Shown: positions 34,476 through 44,169, numbered from the stretch's first letter. The stretch is 50,755 nucleotides of DNA from Streptococcus mitis SK579 (GCF_000257905.1 NZ_AJJL01000034.1:1-50755); one strand, 5' to 3'. Notes: generated by a model from the sequence alone, not told the origin. Numbers and translations are program-made.

Positions 34476-36689
34476 TTATTCTGAATCTTTTGGTGTTTCT
34501 GTAAATTCTTTCTTAGGTTTGTGATCCTTGTGATGACGTGGACGGTGAGGACGCTCAGACTTCTCACCTTTTTCATCATGCTCAGGTTTTGGTGGACGAG
34601 GGAGAAGGGCTTTCATAGAAGCATCCACACGGCCTTTTTCATCAATCTTAATAACCTTAACATCGACTTCATCACCGATTTCTACCAAGTCTTCTACACG
34701 GTTAGTTCGCGTCCAAGCCATTTCAGAGATATGAACAAGGGCATCTGTCTTATCAAAGAGGTTGACAAAGGCACCAAATTTCTCGATACGAACGACTTTA
34801 GCACGGTAAACTTCGTCCACCTTAGCTTCACGAACCAAACCAGCAATAATTTCTTTGGCACGATTGATGGCATCTTGATCGCTAGAGTAGATAGAAACAT
34901 TTCCTTCTTCGTCAATATCAATCTTAACGCCTGTTTCAGCGATAATCTTGTCGATGGTTTCTCCACCCTTACCGATGACAATCTTGATTTTATCCACATC
35001 AATCTTGATGGTATCAATTTTCGGAGCAGTTGGAGCCAATTCTGGACGAACTTCTGGAATAGTTGCTTCAATCACATCAAGGATTTCAAAACGAGCTTTC
35101 TTGGCTTGGGCCAAAGCTTCCGTCAAGATTTCTGCAGTAATCCCTTGGATCTTGATATCCATTTGAAGGGCTGTAATCCCGTCACGAGTACCTGCAACCT
35201 TAAAGTCCATATCTCCAAAGTGGTCTTCCAAACCTTGGATATCTGTCAAGACTGTATAGTTGTTTCCATCTGAGATGAGACCCATGGCAATCCCTGCTAC
35301 TGGTGCCTTGATTGGCACACCACCAGCCATAAGGGCAAGAGTTCCCGCACAGATAGAAGCTTGAGATGAAGAACCATTTGATTCCAAGACTTCTGCTACC
35401 AGACGGATAGCGTATGGGAATTCTTCCAAGCTTGGCAAGACTTGAGCAAGGGCACGCTCACCGAGAGCACCGTGACCAATTTCACGACGACCAGGCGCAC
35501 CGTAACGACCAGTTTCCCCTACAGAGTATTGAGGGAAGTTATAGTGGTGCATAAAGCGTTTCTTGTACTCTGGATCCAAACCATCAATGATTTGAGTTTC
35601 TCCCATCGGAGCCAAGGTCAAGACTGAAAGAGCCTGAGTTTGCCCACGAGTGAAGAGACCAGAACCGTGTACACGAGGAAGGAAGTCAACAACCGCATCC
35701 AAAGGACGAATTTCATCGACCTTACGACCGTCAGGACGAACCTTGTCTTCTGTGATCAAACGGCGCACTTCAGCGTGTTCCATTTGTTCCAAGATTTCAG
35801 CAACATCACGCATAATACGGTCAAACTCTTCGTGATCCGCATATTTTTCTTCGTAAACAGCAGTCACTTGGTCTTTAACGGCTTGAGTCGCAGCTTCACG
35901 AGCCAATTTTTCTTCTACTTGAACCGCTTTTTGGAGATCACTGTTGTAGGCTGCGATAATTTCAGCCTGCAATTCAGCGTCCACATGAAGCAATTCCACT
36001 TCTGCTTTTTCCTTACCGACAGCAGCAACGATTTCTTCTTGGAAGGCAATCAATTCTTTAACAGCTTCATGCCCTTTAAGAAGGGCTTCCAACATGATTT
36101 CTTCTGACAATTCTTTGGCACCAGACTCTACCATGTTGATGGCGTGCTTGGTACCTGCTACTGTCAATTCAAGGAGCGATTGCTCTGCTTGTTCTTGACT
36201 TGGGTTGATGATGATTTGGCCATCTACATAGCCCACTTGTACCCCAGCGATTGGTCCGTCAAATGGAATATCTGAAATAGAGAGTGCCAAGGATGAACCA
36301 AACATAGCTGCCATTGGTGCAGATGCATTTTCATCATAAGAGAGCACTGTATTGATGACTTGGACTTCATTACGGAAACCTTCCGCAAACATTGGACGGA
36401 TTGGACGGTCAATCAAACGCGCTGTCAAGGTCGCATCTGTTGAAGGACGTCCTTCACGTTTCATAAAGCCACCAGGAAACTTCCCAGCCGCATACATTTT
36501 TTCTTCGTAGTTTACTTGAAGTGGGAAGAAATCCCCAGTTGCCATTTTCTTAGACATAACGGCCGCAGTCAAGACAGTTGACTCACCGTAACGTACGACA
36601 ACAGAGCCATTTGCCTGCTTAGCAACCTGGCCAGTCTCTACAATTAACTCACGACCCGCAAAAGTCGTTTGAAACACTTGTTTAGTCAT
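34476..36689 (-). CDS. pnp: Polyribonucleotide nucleotidyltransferase (PNPase)
   Basis: A phosphorolytic 3'-5' exoribonuclease. The 737 residues contain two RNase PH domains (residues about 10-140 and 310-530), an alpha-helical linker, a KH domain ([17 protein letters not shown]) and an S1 domain ([16 protein letters not shown]), ending in a His/Lys/Glu-rich tail. The ATG at 36689 follows AAAGGGG. An in-frame extension upstream to 36824 has no ribosome site and covers the 5' leader. It begins the pnp-cysE-GNAT-cysS series. Confidence 0.97.
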   Translation of the reverse strand: MTKQVFQTTFAGRELIVETGQVAKQANGSVVVRYGESTVLTAAVMSKKMATGDFFPLQVNYEEKMYAAGKFPGGFMKREGRPSTDATLTARLIDRPIRPMFAEGFRNEVQVINTVLSYDENASAPMAAMFGSSLALSISDIPFDGPIAGVQVGYVDGQIIINPSQEQAEQSLLELTVAGTKHAINMVESGAKELSEEIMLEALLKGHEAVKELIAFQEEIVAAVGKEKAEVELLHVDAELQAEIIAAYNSDLQKAVQVEEKLAREAATQAVKDQVTAVYEEKYADHEEFDRIMRDVAEILEQMEHAEVRRLITEDKVRPDGRKVDEIRPLDAVVDFLPRVHGSGLFTRGQTQALSVLTLAPMGETQIIDGLDPEYKKRFMHHYNFPQYSVGETGRYGAPGRREIGHGALGERALAQVLPSLEEFPYAIRLVAEVLESNGSSSQASICAGTLALMAGGVPIKAPVAGIAMGLISDGNNYTVLTDIQGLEDHFGDMDFKVAGTRDGITALQMDIKIQGITAEILTEALAQAKKARFEILDVIEATIPEVRPELAPTAPKIDTIKIDVDKIKIVIGKGGETIDKIIAETGVKIDIDEEGNVSIYSSDQDAINRAKEIIAGLVREAKVDEVYRAKVVRIEKFGAFVNLFDKTDALVHISEMAWTRTNRVEDLVEIGDEVDVKVIKIDEKGRVDASMKALLPRPPKPEHDEKGEKSERPHRPRHHKDHKPKKEFTETPKDSE

Positions 36690-36980
36690 TTTAATCCCCT
36701 TTGGATTGATGAAATTATACGCCTTGCCTACAAAAATCAGGATACAAAGGGCGTGAAGAATCCCGCATGAAAATAGGAGATTGACGCAGTGTGCGATGCA
36801 CACCAGGAAATCTATCTTTTTCACTAGGGATTTAGCCCGTGTTCAACTATCTAGATACTTTGAAAAGTTTAAAAATATTATTCTTTAGTATTTGTCCTTT
36901 TGATAGCAGATTTGAATAGTTAAAAATCTGTTTATACCCTCATCTTTGTATCAAGTACGTACAGAGTCTATTTTATCATA
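36690..36980 (-). promoter_or_regulatory. Long pnp 5' leader with palindrome and upstream -10
   Basis: About 290 bases lack a credible gene. An extended -10 (minus-strand TGATAAAAT, near 36975) is the best promoter candidate, giving a long leader. GTGTGCGATGCACAC (36789-36803) is a perfect 6-bp hairpin with a GAT loop. A TATAAT at about 36716-36721 close to the gene may be a second promoter. PNPase leaders are cut and autoregulated in other bacteria; that is inference here. Confidence 0.4.
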
Positions 36981-37010
36981 TTTTTCTTAAAAAGTGCGGT
37001 CTGTACCATT

Positions 37011-37047
37011 AAAAAGGAACCATTCCCCTCACTTGAGAAGAATGGTT
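37011..37047 (-). terminator. metE-metF terminator
   Basis: On the minus strand AACCATTC (37040-37047) and GAATGGTT (37018-37025) form an 8-base-pair stem followed by CCTTTTT. It lies just after the metF stop. Confidence 0.87.
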
Positions 37048-37056
37048 TGCTTTTTA

Positions 37057-37923
37057 TTATCCGAGAGACTGATGATTAAACAAGGCATGGGTTGCTTGGT
37101 GGATGTATTTTGCTGTTTCAGCATTGTTCATAGTGTAGAGATGCACACCGGCAACATCCTGAGTTACCAAGTCCACGATTTGGTCCACTGCATAGGCAAG
37201 TCCTGCTGCTCTGAGCGACTCAGGGTCATGCTCATACTTGTCTAAGATGGCTTTAAATTTGCGTGGAAGATGGATATTCTCACAAGTCTTCAAGAGACGG
37301 AGAGCCTGATTTCGATTCAGAATTGGCATAATCCCTGCATGAATAGGAACATCAATCCCAGCTAAGATACACTTGTCTTGGAAATCATAGAAGCGCTCAT
37401 TGTCAAAGAAAAGCTGAGTTACAAGGCTCGAGCAGCCTGCATCCACTTTCTTCTTGAGATTTTGGATATCTGAAATCTGATTTGGTGAATCTGGATGCCC
37501 TTCTGGATAGCAAGCTCCAATAATATCAAAGTGAGGGGCTTGTTCCTTGATAAACTCAATCAAGTCCGTTGCGTAGCGAAAATCTTTTTGCGGTTCTACA
37601 TCTGGAATGATATCCCCACGAAGAGCCAAGATTTTCTGGACACCAACCTCGTCCAAGTCAGCAATTGTTTCAGCAACCTTGTCCTTAGTCAAATAGATAG
37701 CTGGCAAGTGAGCAATAGTCGGAATCGCCAAGTCATTTTGGATAAAGTCAGCCAAACGGACCGTCGTTTCCTTGATATTAAATTTATTATTGCTGGCAGT
37801 TACACTGATAAAGTGGGGAGCCAACTCCTGCATATTTTGAAGAGCAAAAATAATGTTATCATTACCCACTGCTGGGTTTGGAGGGAACACTTCAAATGAG
37901 AGTGACGGTGTTTGGCGTGACAT
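37057..37923 (-). CDS. metF: Methylenetetrahydrofolate reductase
   Basis: Makes 5-methyl-tetrahydrofolate for methionine synthesis. The 288-residue TIM-barrel flavoprotein shows SFEVFPPNP (catalytic Glu), SVTASNNK, HLPAIYLTKD, LALRGDIIPD, GACYPEGHPDS and LVTQLFFDNERFYDF in family order. It follows metE by about 100 bases with no promoter or terminator seen between, so the two form an operon supplying the methyl donor and the transferase together. Confidence 0.96.
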   Translation of the reverse strand: MSRQTPSLSFEVFPPNPAVGNDNIIFALQNMQELAPHFISVTASNNKFNIKETTVRLADFIQNDLAIPTIAHLPAIYLTKDKVAETIADLDEVGVQKILALRGDIIPDVEPQKDFRYATDLIEFIKEQAPHFDIIGACYPEGHPDSPNQISDIQNLKKKVDAGCSSLVTQLFFDNERFYDFQDKCILAGIDVPIHAGIMPILNRNQALRLLKTCENIHLPRKFKAILDKYEHDPESLRAAGLAYAVDQIVDLVTQDVAGVHLYTMNNAETAKYIHQATHALFNHQSLG

Positions 37924-38022
37924 ATTCTGTATCCTTTTCTAGTTGATTTTTAGTTAGCTGGACTCTGGAATCCAAGTGAAACAGGTAGATTTACCAAGCA
38001 GTGCTTCTAGAAAAATCTTATC

Positions 38023-40272
38023 TTACAATTTCTCACGCGCAGCTTTAGCTGCTTCCACAAGGCGGATCAAGCTTTCTTTTGTTTCTGGAATACCACGTGT
38101 TTTCAAACCACAGTCTGGGTTAATCCAAACTTTCTTGCTTGGCACTTTAGCAAGGATAGCTTCGATTGTATTGTCGATTTCGCCTTCATTAGGCACACGA
38201 GGTGAGTGGATATCGTAAACCCCAGGTCCCACTTCTGTTTGGAAGTTTTTCGCTTTGAGTTCGTCCAAGATTTCAAGGTTTGAACGGCTAGCTTCAAAGG
38301 AAATAACATCTGCATCCATGTTGTCGATAGCTGGGATGATATCTGTAAATTCTGAGTAACACATGTGAGTGTGAATTTGTGTGTCTGGCGCTACTGTTGA
38401 GTGTACCAAGCGGAAGGCAGGAATTGCCCAGTCAAGGTAGTCTTCGTACCAGTCGCTACGACGGAGTGGCAATTTCTCACGAAGAGCAGCCTCGTCGATT
38501 TGGATGATTTTCACGCCAGCAGCTTCAAGGTCCAGCACTTCATCCTTGATGGCAAGGGCAATTTGAAGAGTAGAATCCTTGATAGAGATGTCTTCACGTG
38601 GGAATGACCAGTTGAGGATGGTAACAGGTCCAGTCAACATACCTTTAACAGGTTTGTTTGTACGGCTTTGTGCATAGCTAGACCATTTAACAGTGATAGG
38701 GTTAAGACGAGTGACATCACCCCAGATGATTGGTGGTTTAACCCCACGCATGCCGTATGATTGTACCCAACCATTTTTAGAGAAGAGGTAACCTGACAAG
38801 TTTTGACCGAAGTACTCAACCATGTCATTACGCTCGAACTCACCGTGAACAAGGACATCAAAGTCGATATCTTCTTGCCATTTGATCCATTCATCGATCG
38901 TTTCAGCAAGGAAAGCGTCGTACTCTTCTTGAGACAATTCACCTTTACGGTAAGCCAAACGTTTCGCACGAACTTCTTTAGTTTGAGGGAATGAACCGAT
39001 AGTTGTTGTTGGAAGAGCTGGAAGTTTGAAAGCTTCTTCTTGGATAGCTTCACGTTCTGCAAATGCTGGCAAACGAGTGTAGTCTGCGTCTGTCAAGCCA
39101 GCGATACGCGCACGAAGTTCAGCATTTTCACCAACACGCTCAGTCGCAAATAGTTCTTTGTTGGCTGCAAGTGCTTCTTCACCTTGACCATTGCGGATCG
39201 CATCCAAATCACGAATCTCATCCAATTTTTCAACTGCAAAGGCAAAGTGGTTCAAGATTGCTGGTTCAAATTCCTCATTAGCAGTTGTAAATGGCACATG
39301 AAGAAGTGAGCATGAGCTTGTCAAGACAATGTTTTCAGCTGGAATTTGCTCAAGAACAGCCAAGCTCTTTTCGTAGTTGTTGCGCCAGATGTTTTTACCA
39401 TTGACAATACCTGCATAAAGAGTCTTGTCAGCTGGGAAACCACCTTTAACCAATTCAAGAGTTTTCTTACCTTCAACGAAGTCAAGACCAATGGCATCTA
39501 CTGGCAAGTTTACAAGGTCAGCATATACGTCACGAACGTCTCCGAAGTAAGTTTGAAGCAAGACTTCAAGACCTTTTTTGTCAGCCAAGAGTTTGTTGTA
39601 GAGGTTCAAGAAGAGAGCTTTTTCTTCAGCTGTCAAATCTTTTACAAGAGCCGCTTCATCCAATTGGATACGAGTCGCACCAAGTTCTGCCAATTTAGCA
39701 AAAACTTCTTGGTAAGCAGCCACTAAGCTGTCTACGAAGTCTTCTGCTTTCACACCTTCTTCAAAGTCTGACAATTGAAGGAAAGTAAATGGACCTACAA
39801 GAACTGGACGAGTGTTGAGGCCAAGTTCTTTTGCTTCTTGGTATTCATCGAAAATCTTGTGACCTGCAAGTTTGACTTGAGTGTCTTTTTCAAATTTAGG
39901 AACGATGTAGTGGTAGTTGGTGTTGAACCATTTCTTCATTGGAAGGGCGCGAACGTCCCCTTTTTCTCCTTGGTAACCACGACCCAAAGCGAAGTAGCGC
40001 TCAAGGTCAGACAAGTCCAAGTTTTGAACTGAAGCAGGTACCACGTTGAAAAGGAAAGCTGCATCTAGGAAGTTGTCATAGTGAGAAAAGTCATTTGATG
40101 GGATTTCAGTGATGCCTTTTTCTTTGACAATGTTCCAGTGTTTAGCACGCAAATCTTTTGCTGCTGCCAAGAGTTCTTCTTCTGTGATTTCTTTTCTAAA
40201 GTATTTTTCAGTTGTAAATTTTAATTCGCGGAATTCGCCCAAACGAGGGAAACCGATGATTGTAGTTGACAT
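38023..40272 (-). CDS. metE: Cobalamin-independent methionine synthase
   Basis: Transfers methyl from 5-methyl-tetrahydrofolate (polyglutamate) to homocysteine. The 749 residues form two TIM barrels. The C-terminal Zn site shows HTHMCYSEF (His and Cys), a Glu in VISFEASRS, and Cys in [22 protein letters not shown] marks the start of the second barrel. The ATG at 40272 follows a GGAGG site; a longer frame to 40416 overlaps the promoter region. Upstream lies a perfect MET-box. Because MetE is slow and abundant, strong regulation is expected. Confidence 0.97.
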   Translation of the reverse strand: MSTTIIGFPRLGEFRELKFTTEKYFRKEITEEELLAAAKDLRAKHWNIVKEKGITEIPSNDFSHYDNFLDAAFLFNVVPASVQNLDLSDLERYFALGRGYQGEKGDVRALPMKKWFNTNYHYIVPKFEKDTQVKLAGHKIFDEYQEAKELGLNTRPVLVGPFTFLQLSDFEEGVKAEDFVDSLVAAYQEVFAKLAELGATRIQLDEAALVKDLTAEEKALFLNLYNKLLADKKGLEVLLQTYFGDVRDVYADLVNLPVDAIGLDFVEGKKTLELVKGGFPADKTLYAGIVNGKNIWRNNYEKSLAVLEQIPAENIVLTSSCSLLHVPFTTANEEFEPAILNHFAFAVEKLDEIRDLDAIRNGQGEEALAANKELFATERVGENAELRARIAGLTDADYTRLPAFAEREAIQEEAFKLPALPTTTIGSFPQTKEVRAKRLAYRKGELSQEEYDAFLAETIDEWIKWQEDIDFDVLVHGEFERNDMVEYFGQNLSGYLFSKNGWVQSYGMRGVKPPIIWGDVTRLNPITVKWSSYAQSRTNKPVKGMLTGPVTILNWSFPREDISIKDSTLQIALAIKDEVLDLEAAGVKIIQIDEAALREKLPLRRSDWYEDYLDWAIPAFRLVHSTVAPDTQIHTHMCYSEFTDIIPAIDNMDADVISFEASRSNLEILDELKAKNFQTEVGPGVYDIHSPRVPNEGEIDNTIEAILAKVPSKKVWINPDCGLKTRGIPETKESLIRLVEAAKAAREKL

Positions 40273-40352
40273 GATGTGTCCTCCAAAATTTGTTGTTGAA
40301 ACTATCTTAACAGAAAAGAAATCATCTGTATAATTGTAAAAAATTAGGCTTT

Positions 40353-40373
40353 GATATAGTTTGAAACTATATC
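40353..40373. promoter_or_regulatory. MET-box operator of metE (MtaR/MetR-type)
   Basis: A perfect 10+1+10 palindrome containing TATAGTTTGAAACTATA, the consensus reported for LysR-type methionine regulators in streptococci. On the minus strand it lies just upstream of a weak -35 and a TATACA -10 (40327-40332), as expected for an activator site. Confidence 0.82.
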
Positions 40374-40385
40374 TCTGTTTTAGAC

Positions 40386-40419
40386 AAAAGAAAAAGACCT
40401 GAGAAAAATGCCTCAAATC
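40386..40419 (-). terminator. Terminator of the glycosylase-like gene
   Basis: On the minus strand GATTTGAG and CTCAGGTC form an 8-pair stem with two U-G pairs, followed by TTTTTCTTTT. It isolates metE from the upstream gene pair. Confidence 0.65.
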
Positions 40420-40516
40420 CTTTGTGTAGCTTGTTTTATAGCTCTATTGCAGTTAGTCTCTTCAAACGCGTTATTAGTAATTCTTATAAGTGACTATGGC
40501 TTGTTATTAGAAAAGA

Positions 40517-40879
40517 CTATAGGTTGATTCCCTTCTCTCGGAGATTAGCTAAACACTCCTCATAGTAGGTAACGTCATGTTCGCTGTATATAGGACTAGT
40601 CAACTTTTCCTCTACTAAGTCTTGATAAGAAGGGCAAGTCTTACCGCGGTAGTTCTTGTCCAGCCACTCTGAACTGACATTATAGCCACGGTCAGCCATT
40701 TCCTTCATGATCAAGCGATGATAGGCATAGAGACGATAGGGCGAGTGAGTAAAGACATAGTCCACCGTCGCATGCTTTCTGCCCCAGCCATTGCCACGCA
40801 GGGCACAACACTCTCGATGTTGTCCCAAGAGTTGAGGACGAGGGAGTTGTGAAATTAAGTCCTCATGCCAAAGTCTCAT
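40517..40879 (-). CDS. Pyrimidine-dimer DNA glycosylase (T4 endonuclease V) family protein
   Basis: A 120-residue protein. Its first 24 residues align without gaps to T4 endonuclease V. The pattern around residues 8-24 (LISQLPRPQLLGQHREC) keeps Arg22 and the catalytic Glu23 of the phage enzyme, which cuts at UV dimers using its N-terminal amine. The rest (HATVDYVFTHSPYRLYAYHRLIMKEMADRGY) fits the Pyr_excise family. Activity is inferred. It overlaps the end of the YbgA-like gene by 17 bases, so the two are coupled. Confidence 0.75.
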   Translation of the reverse strand: MRLWHEDLISQLPRPQLLGQHRECCALRGNGWGRKHATVDYVFTHSPYRLYAYHRLIMKEMADRGYNVSSEWLDKNYRGKTCPSYQDLVEEKLTSPIYSEHDVTYYEECLANLREKGINL

Positions 40880-41267
40880 GGGAGTTTCCTTTCAGTAAAG
40901 TCGAATTTTGAAGGTAAGTATTTGGATAACGTTCAAGCAAATCTCGAGTCTTAGCGATTAAGTCTTCCTTAGAAGCTTGACCAAAGCGGTAGCGATCCAG
41001 CAAGAGCATATAATCCTTGCGCTCATTCTCTGTCGCTTTCTTCTTGAAATAGCCCCAAATATGCTGAAAAGCATTGCAAACCTGACCCCTGTGTTCTGGA
41101 ATCTGGCAAGCACGGTCAATCATCTCTTGAACCAGACTCACCTCCACCTCTTCATTCTTGAGATACTGACGAATCTCATTGTAAATATTGCTGGAATGGC
41201 TCAAAACAAGGTATTTATTTTCCGCCCATAGTCGCTGACAAAGGGTACGTTTGTTGTTAGTTTCCAT
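40863..41267 (-). CDS. YbgA-like (DUF1722) protein
   Basis: A 134-residue protein. LWAENKYLVLSHSSNIYNEIRQYLK near the N-terminus and NAFQHIWGYFKKKATENERKDYMLLLDRYRFG in the middle match the DUF1722/YbgA pattern. Function is unknown; in other bacteria the domain occurs near photolyase or fused to DUF523. Its coupling to a pyrimidine-dimer glycosylase-like gene fits a UV or DNA-repair link, which is inference. Confidence 0.75.
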   Translation of the reverse strand: METNNKRTLCQRLWAENKYLVLSHSSNIYNEIRQYLKNEEVEVSLVQEMIDRACQIPEHRGQVCNAFQHIWGYFKKKATENERKDYMLLLDRYRFGQASKEDLIAKTRDLLERYPNTYLQNSTLLKGNSHETLA

Positions 41268-41309
41268 CTTTCTCCTTACTTTCTATCCGTTTCCAGGAAA
41301 TACTGAAAC

Positions 41310-41338
41310 AAAGTTGTATCTTAAAAATGAGCGAATTA
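41310..41338 (+). repeat. Imperfect direct repeat flanking fic, copy 1
   Basis: AAAGTTGTATCTTAAAAATG followed by AGCGAATTA. It matches 42527-42555 at most positions. It is followed by two more ATGAGCG-type units up to 41362, so ATGAGCG(G)AAT occurs three times. Confidence 0.55.
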
Positions 41339-41592
41339 TGAGCGGAATATGAGCGAATAAATAGTGTTTTTTGTAGTTCCTGATTTTTCTAATAAACCTT
41401 GATTTACAAATAGTTGGAGATAACGACGAATGGTTGCCGCACTCAAACCTGTTAGTTCTTGTGCAACTGCATTTGTTATCTGATAATTCTCTACAAGATA
41501 AGACTCTAACCCATTCACCCCATACGACCATTCCCATCTTCAAAAGAAGGAATAATTTCTAACTCAAAATGCACAATAAACCATTCATCTCT
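41336..41592 (-). pseudogene. Decayed Fic-domain gene (core motif plus C-terminal winged helix)
   Basis: Directly after the fic stop codon, and in the same frame, the minus strand reads WFIVHFELEIIPSFEDGNGRMG and then stops. That is the family core (usually HPFxDGNGR), with the catalytic His lost. After a one-base shift follows ESYLVENYQITNAVAQELTGLSAATIRRYL, with a VNQGLLEKSGTTKN wing: the winged-helix C-terminus common in longer Fic proteins. About 100 residues that should lie between are missing. No complete protein can be made; a separate 60-residue HTH peptide from a GTG at 41518 is possible but unlikely. Confidence 0.72.
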
Positions 41593-42363
41593 TTAGTCTA
41601 TTTCTAAATCATGTTGCCCAGCTAATAAGAGATTTTCAAAAAATCGTTCCAAATATTCTGTTTTTTTCTGGAATAGCTTTGCATTATCAAGAACAAGAGC
41701 ATCTCGAAAATACTTTGCATTTTCTTGGAAGGGTTTGTTGTCTACCTGAAATCCCATAGTTCTAAGGTACTTAATCAAAAATACTGTTATCGTTCGAGTA
41801 TTTCCTTCTCCAAAAGGATGAATTTGCCAAATACCTGAAATGAAAGTCTTGATATGCTGTACTACTTCAATATCGGATTTTCCTCGATAGTCAAATTGAC
41901 TTTCCTGCTGAAAATCATAGGCCAAACTATCTGCTACCGTGCGAAAATCATCATATATGACACTGTCTCCATTTAAAACAGCCTCACTTTTTGTAATGTT
42001 ATAAGAGCGATATTCTCCCAAGGGAATGCCATGTGGTAAGAGACCAAAGAAAAGTTCTCTATGAATCAATTTCAATGTTGTTGGAGCAAATTTAAAGGCA
42101 TTAGAGGACAAGAGTTCCACAATTCTCATAGCAACAAGGTCTGCTTCTCTTGTGCTATCATCCTTCTCTTGGTGATAAGCCGTTACTTGATCATAAACTT
42201 CTTGATAAGTCAACTTTCCTTGAGAATTTTGCTCTGCTAGTTCTCTCATATACGGCGACGGCTCTAAATCATCTACCTTTTGTAAACCAAACCCCGTTTC
42301 CCATAAGTCTAACTTGGTCTGATAAGAGAGGTTGGGATTATCAATTTCATAAGTCGGTGTCAT
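41593..42363 (-). CDS. Fic-domain protein (AMPylase-type)
   Basis: A 256-residue Fic protein. The catalytic motif HPFGEGNTRT (residues 182-191) keeps the His, Glu, Gly-Asn and Arg needed for nucleotide transfer. The flap region GEYRSYNITKSEAV is present. Before the core, residues about 32-65 (DLEPSPYMRELAEQNSQGKLTYQEVYDQV) resemble the FicA/VbhA antitoxin tail, but the S/TxxxEG inhibitory motif expected just ahead of it is not recognisable. Start: ATG at 42363 after AAAGGA. It may be a toxin or a host-protein modifier; the target is unknown. A second, dead Fic copy follows. Confidence 0.85.
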   Translation of the reverse strand: MTPTYEIDNPNLSYQTKLDLWETGFGLQKVDDLEPSPYMRELAEQNSQGKLTYQEVYDQVTAYHQEKDDSTREADLVAMRIVELLSSNAFKFAPTTLKLIHRELFFGLLPHGIPLGEYRSYNITKSEAVLNGDSVIYDDFRTVADSLAYDFQQESQFDYRGKSDIEVVQHIKTFISGIWQIHPFGEGNTRTITVFLIKYLRTMGFQVDNKPFQENAKYFRDALVLDNAKLFQKKTEYLERFFENLLLAGQHDLEID

Positions 42364-42408
42364 TGTTTTCCTTTCTAAACAAAGCTTTAAGTAAAATCTA
42401 TACACTCT

Positions 42409-42417
42409 ATTCTACCA
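42409..42417 (-). promoter_or_regulatory. fic promoter, extended -10
   Basis: On the minus strand, TGGTAGAAT is an extended -10 (TAGAAT at 42409-42414), about 45 bases upstream of the fic start. Confidence 0.45.
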
Positions 42418-42526
42418 TATTAAATCTTTAAGCTCCTTATACAATTTCACAGTTCTCTGTTCTATCGTACTTGAAGAAAGCCTCTCCTCGCTAATGTTAG
42501 AAAATAGCAACTATATCAGCCTAGAT

Positions 42527-42555
42527 AAAGTTTTATCTTAAATATAAGCGAATAA
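42527..42555 (+). repeat. Imperfect direct repeat flanking fic, copy 2
   Basis: AAAGTTTTATCTTAAATATA followed by AGCGAATAA, located just after the hsdM stop codon. It matches 41310-41338 in about 24 of 28 positions. The left part is also a small palindrome (AGATAAA/TTTATCT). Confidence 0.55.
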
Positions 42556-42567
42556 ATCAACTACATC

Positions 42568-44169
42568 TTACCCTTCAAACTCTTTCAAAAACTCTTTAAG
42601 TTCAGCATCGGCTTCTGGTGTGGTTCCGTGGAGCTGACCGAGCATTTCGAGTAGGGAAGCGGTTTGATTTTGGAGTGCTTGATTGGTCTTGTTAATCTTG
42701 CTAACGATGTCTGTCAGTGGTTCGACTTCTTCTTCCTCAAAGGTGTTCACATAGCGAGGGATATTGAGATTGTAGTCATTTTCTACAATTTCTTCATAAC
42801 TTGCTAGATGGGCAAACTTATCAATCTCCTCACGTGACTTGTAGGCTTCCAGAATCTTCTCGATATGAGCATCCGTCATGATATTCTGATTTTTGCCCTT
42901 ATCAAACTCCTTAGAAGCATCGATAAAGTAGACATCACGATTGGTACGGTTCTTTTTGAGAATGATGACTGTGGTCGGAATGCTGGTGTTAAAGAAGATA
43001 TTAGCAGGTAGACCGATAACCGTGTCAATTGCCCCTTCTTCTAGCAAGGCCTTACGAATGGTTCCTTCTGCATTTCCACGGAAAAGAACACCGTGGGGAA
43101 GAACGATAGCCATAACTCCATTATCCTGCTTGAGATGGTAGTAACCATGCAAGAGAAAAGCAAAATCAGCCTTGGACTGGGGTGCCAGTTTCCCAAAAGG
43201 AGAGAAACGAGGATCCGCCATAAAGCCAGAGCTTGCTGACCACTTGGCAGAGTAGGGTGGGTTCATGAGAACACCGTCAAAGTTAGTCGGTTCTTGAGTC
43301 GGCCAGTCTTCATCTAGTGTATCGGCATTGTGGAGGAATTGATTCTCAACTGGAACACCGTGTAGAATCATGTTCATCCGAGCCAAGTTATAAGTCGAGG
43401 TATTGAGCTCCTGACCGAAGTAGACCACTGTCTGCGGTTTGTGAGAGTATTTCTTGGCATTGAGCAAGAGAGAGCCAGACCCCATAGTCGCATCATAGAT
43501 GGTAAAGCCTAGCTGGTCCTCACGACCCAAGAAGGCAATCTGAGTCATGAGTTTGGCAACAGGCTGAGGTGTATAGAACTCACCAGCCTTCTTACCCGAG
43601 TCAGTCGCAAACTGACCAATTAGATACTCATAAGCATCACCCAGCATATCACCAGCATGACCAACCACATCTAGCACAGCCAACTCTTTCATGACTGCTG
43701 CCACCGTTTGGTTTTGCTTTTGCGGAGTCGCCCCTAGCTTTTTAGAATAGAGGTCAATATCTTCAAAGAGGTTTTCATAAAGTTCATCACTCTGCTCAAT
43801 ATCTCGAAAACCCTGAGCCAAATCTTCCAACTGGAAAGTCCCCTCATTGACACGTGCTACTAGAGCCGTAAAGGTCAACTCAGGCTTGATACTATAGTTG
43901 AGTTCGTCCTTCATCACTGCAAGAAGATCCTCGTGGGTATCCTCATCCTCATAGTAGTTACGATAGACCTCAAGGGCAGCCTCTAGACTCTCACTCCCCT
44001 CCTCCATGGTCTCCGCCACGAAAAAGAGCATCTTATCTGACAGATACTTATAAAAGACCATGCCCAAAAGATAGGACTTGTAGTCATTAGCATCCATCTT
44101 AGAGCGGAGAACATCCGCTGAGTTCCACAGGGCTTGGTAGAGCGACTGGGAAGTTTGTGTTGTTTCCAT
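42568..44169 (-). CDS. hsdM: Type I restriction-modification methyltransferase subunit
   Basis: N6-adenine methyltransferase subunit of a type I system. The 533 residues show the HsdM N-terminal helical domain (LWNSADVLRSKMDANDYKSYLLGMVFYKYLSDK), GEFYTPQPVAKLM before the catalytic fold, the SAM motif DATMGSGSL (226-234) and catalytic NPPY (303-306). The C-terminal helices contact HsdS. Codon and base use look ordinary for the chromosome, unlike the AT-rich genes upstream. It is last in a five-gene run. No hsdR gene follows; Fic lies next. Confidence 0.95.
   Translation of the reverse strand: METTQTSQSLYQALWNSADVLRSKMDANDYKSYLLGMVFYKYLSDKMLFFVAETMEEGSESLEAALEVYRNYYEDEDTHEDLLAVMKDELNYSIKPELTFTALVARVNEGTFQLEDLAQGFRDIEQSDELYENLFEDIDLYSKKLGATPQKQNQTVAAVMKELAVLDVVGHAGDMLGDAYEYLIGQFATDSGKKAGEFYTPQPVAKLMTQIAFLGREDQLGFTIYDATMGSGSLLLNAKKYSHKPQTVVYFGQELNTSTYNLARMNMILHGVPVENQFLHNADTLDEDWPTQEPTNFDGVLMNPPYSAKWSASSGFMADPRFSPFGKLAPQSKADFAFLLHGYYHLKQDNGVMAIVLPHGVLFRGNAEGTIRKALLEEGAIDTVIGLPANIFFNTSIPTTVIILKKNRTNRDVYFIDASKEFDKGKNQNIMTDAHIEKILEAYKSREEIDKFAHLASYEEIVENDYNLNIPRYVNTFEEEEVEPLTDIVSKINKTNQALQNQTASLLEMLGQLHGTTPEADAELKEFLKEFEG

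Noticed and set aside
36690..36824. N-terminal extension of PNPase
   Set aside because: No ribosome site at the upstream ATG, and the extension lacks any known PNPase sequence; MTKQVF at 36689 has AAAGGGG before it.
40300..40400. T-box or S-box riboswitch upstream of metE
   Set aside because: The leader is too short and lacks conserved riboswitch motifs; a palindromic MET-box explains regulation.
40273..40416. N-terminal extension of MetE
   Set aside because: It covers the MET-box and promoter; the ATG at 40272 has a GGAGG site and matches the family start.
41283..41543. An 86-codon frame overlapping the Fic relic
   Set aside because: Its translation resembles no protein, and its phase is neither that of the Fic core nor of the winged helix; the relic explains the region better.
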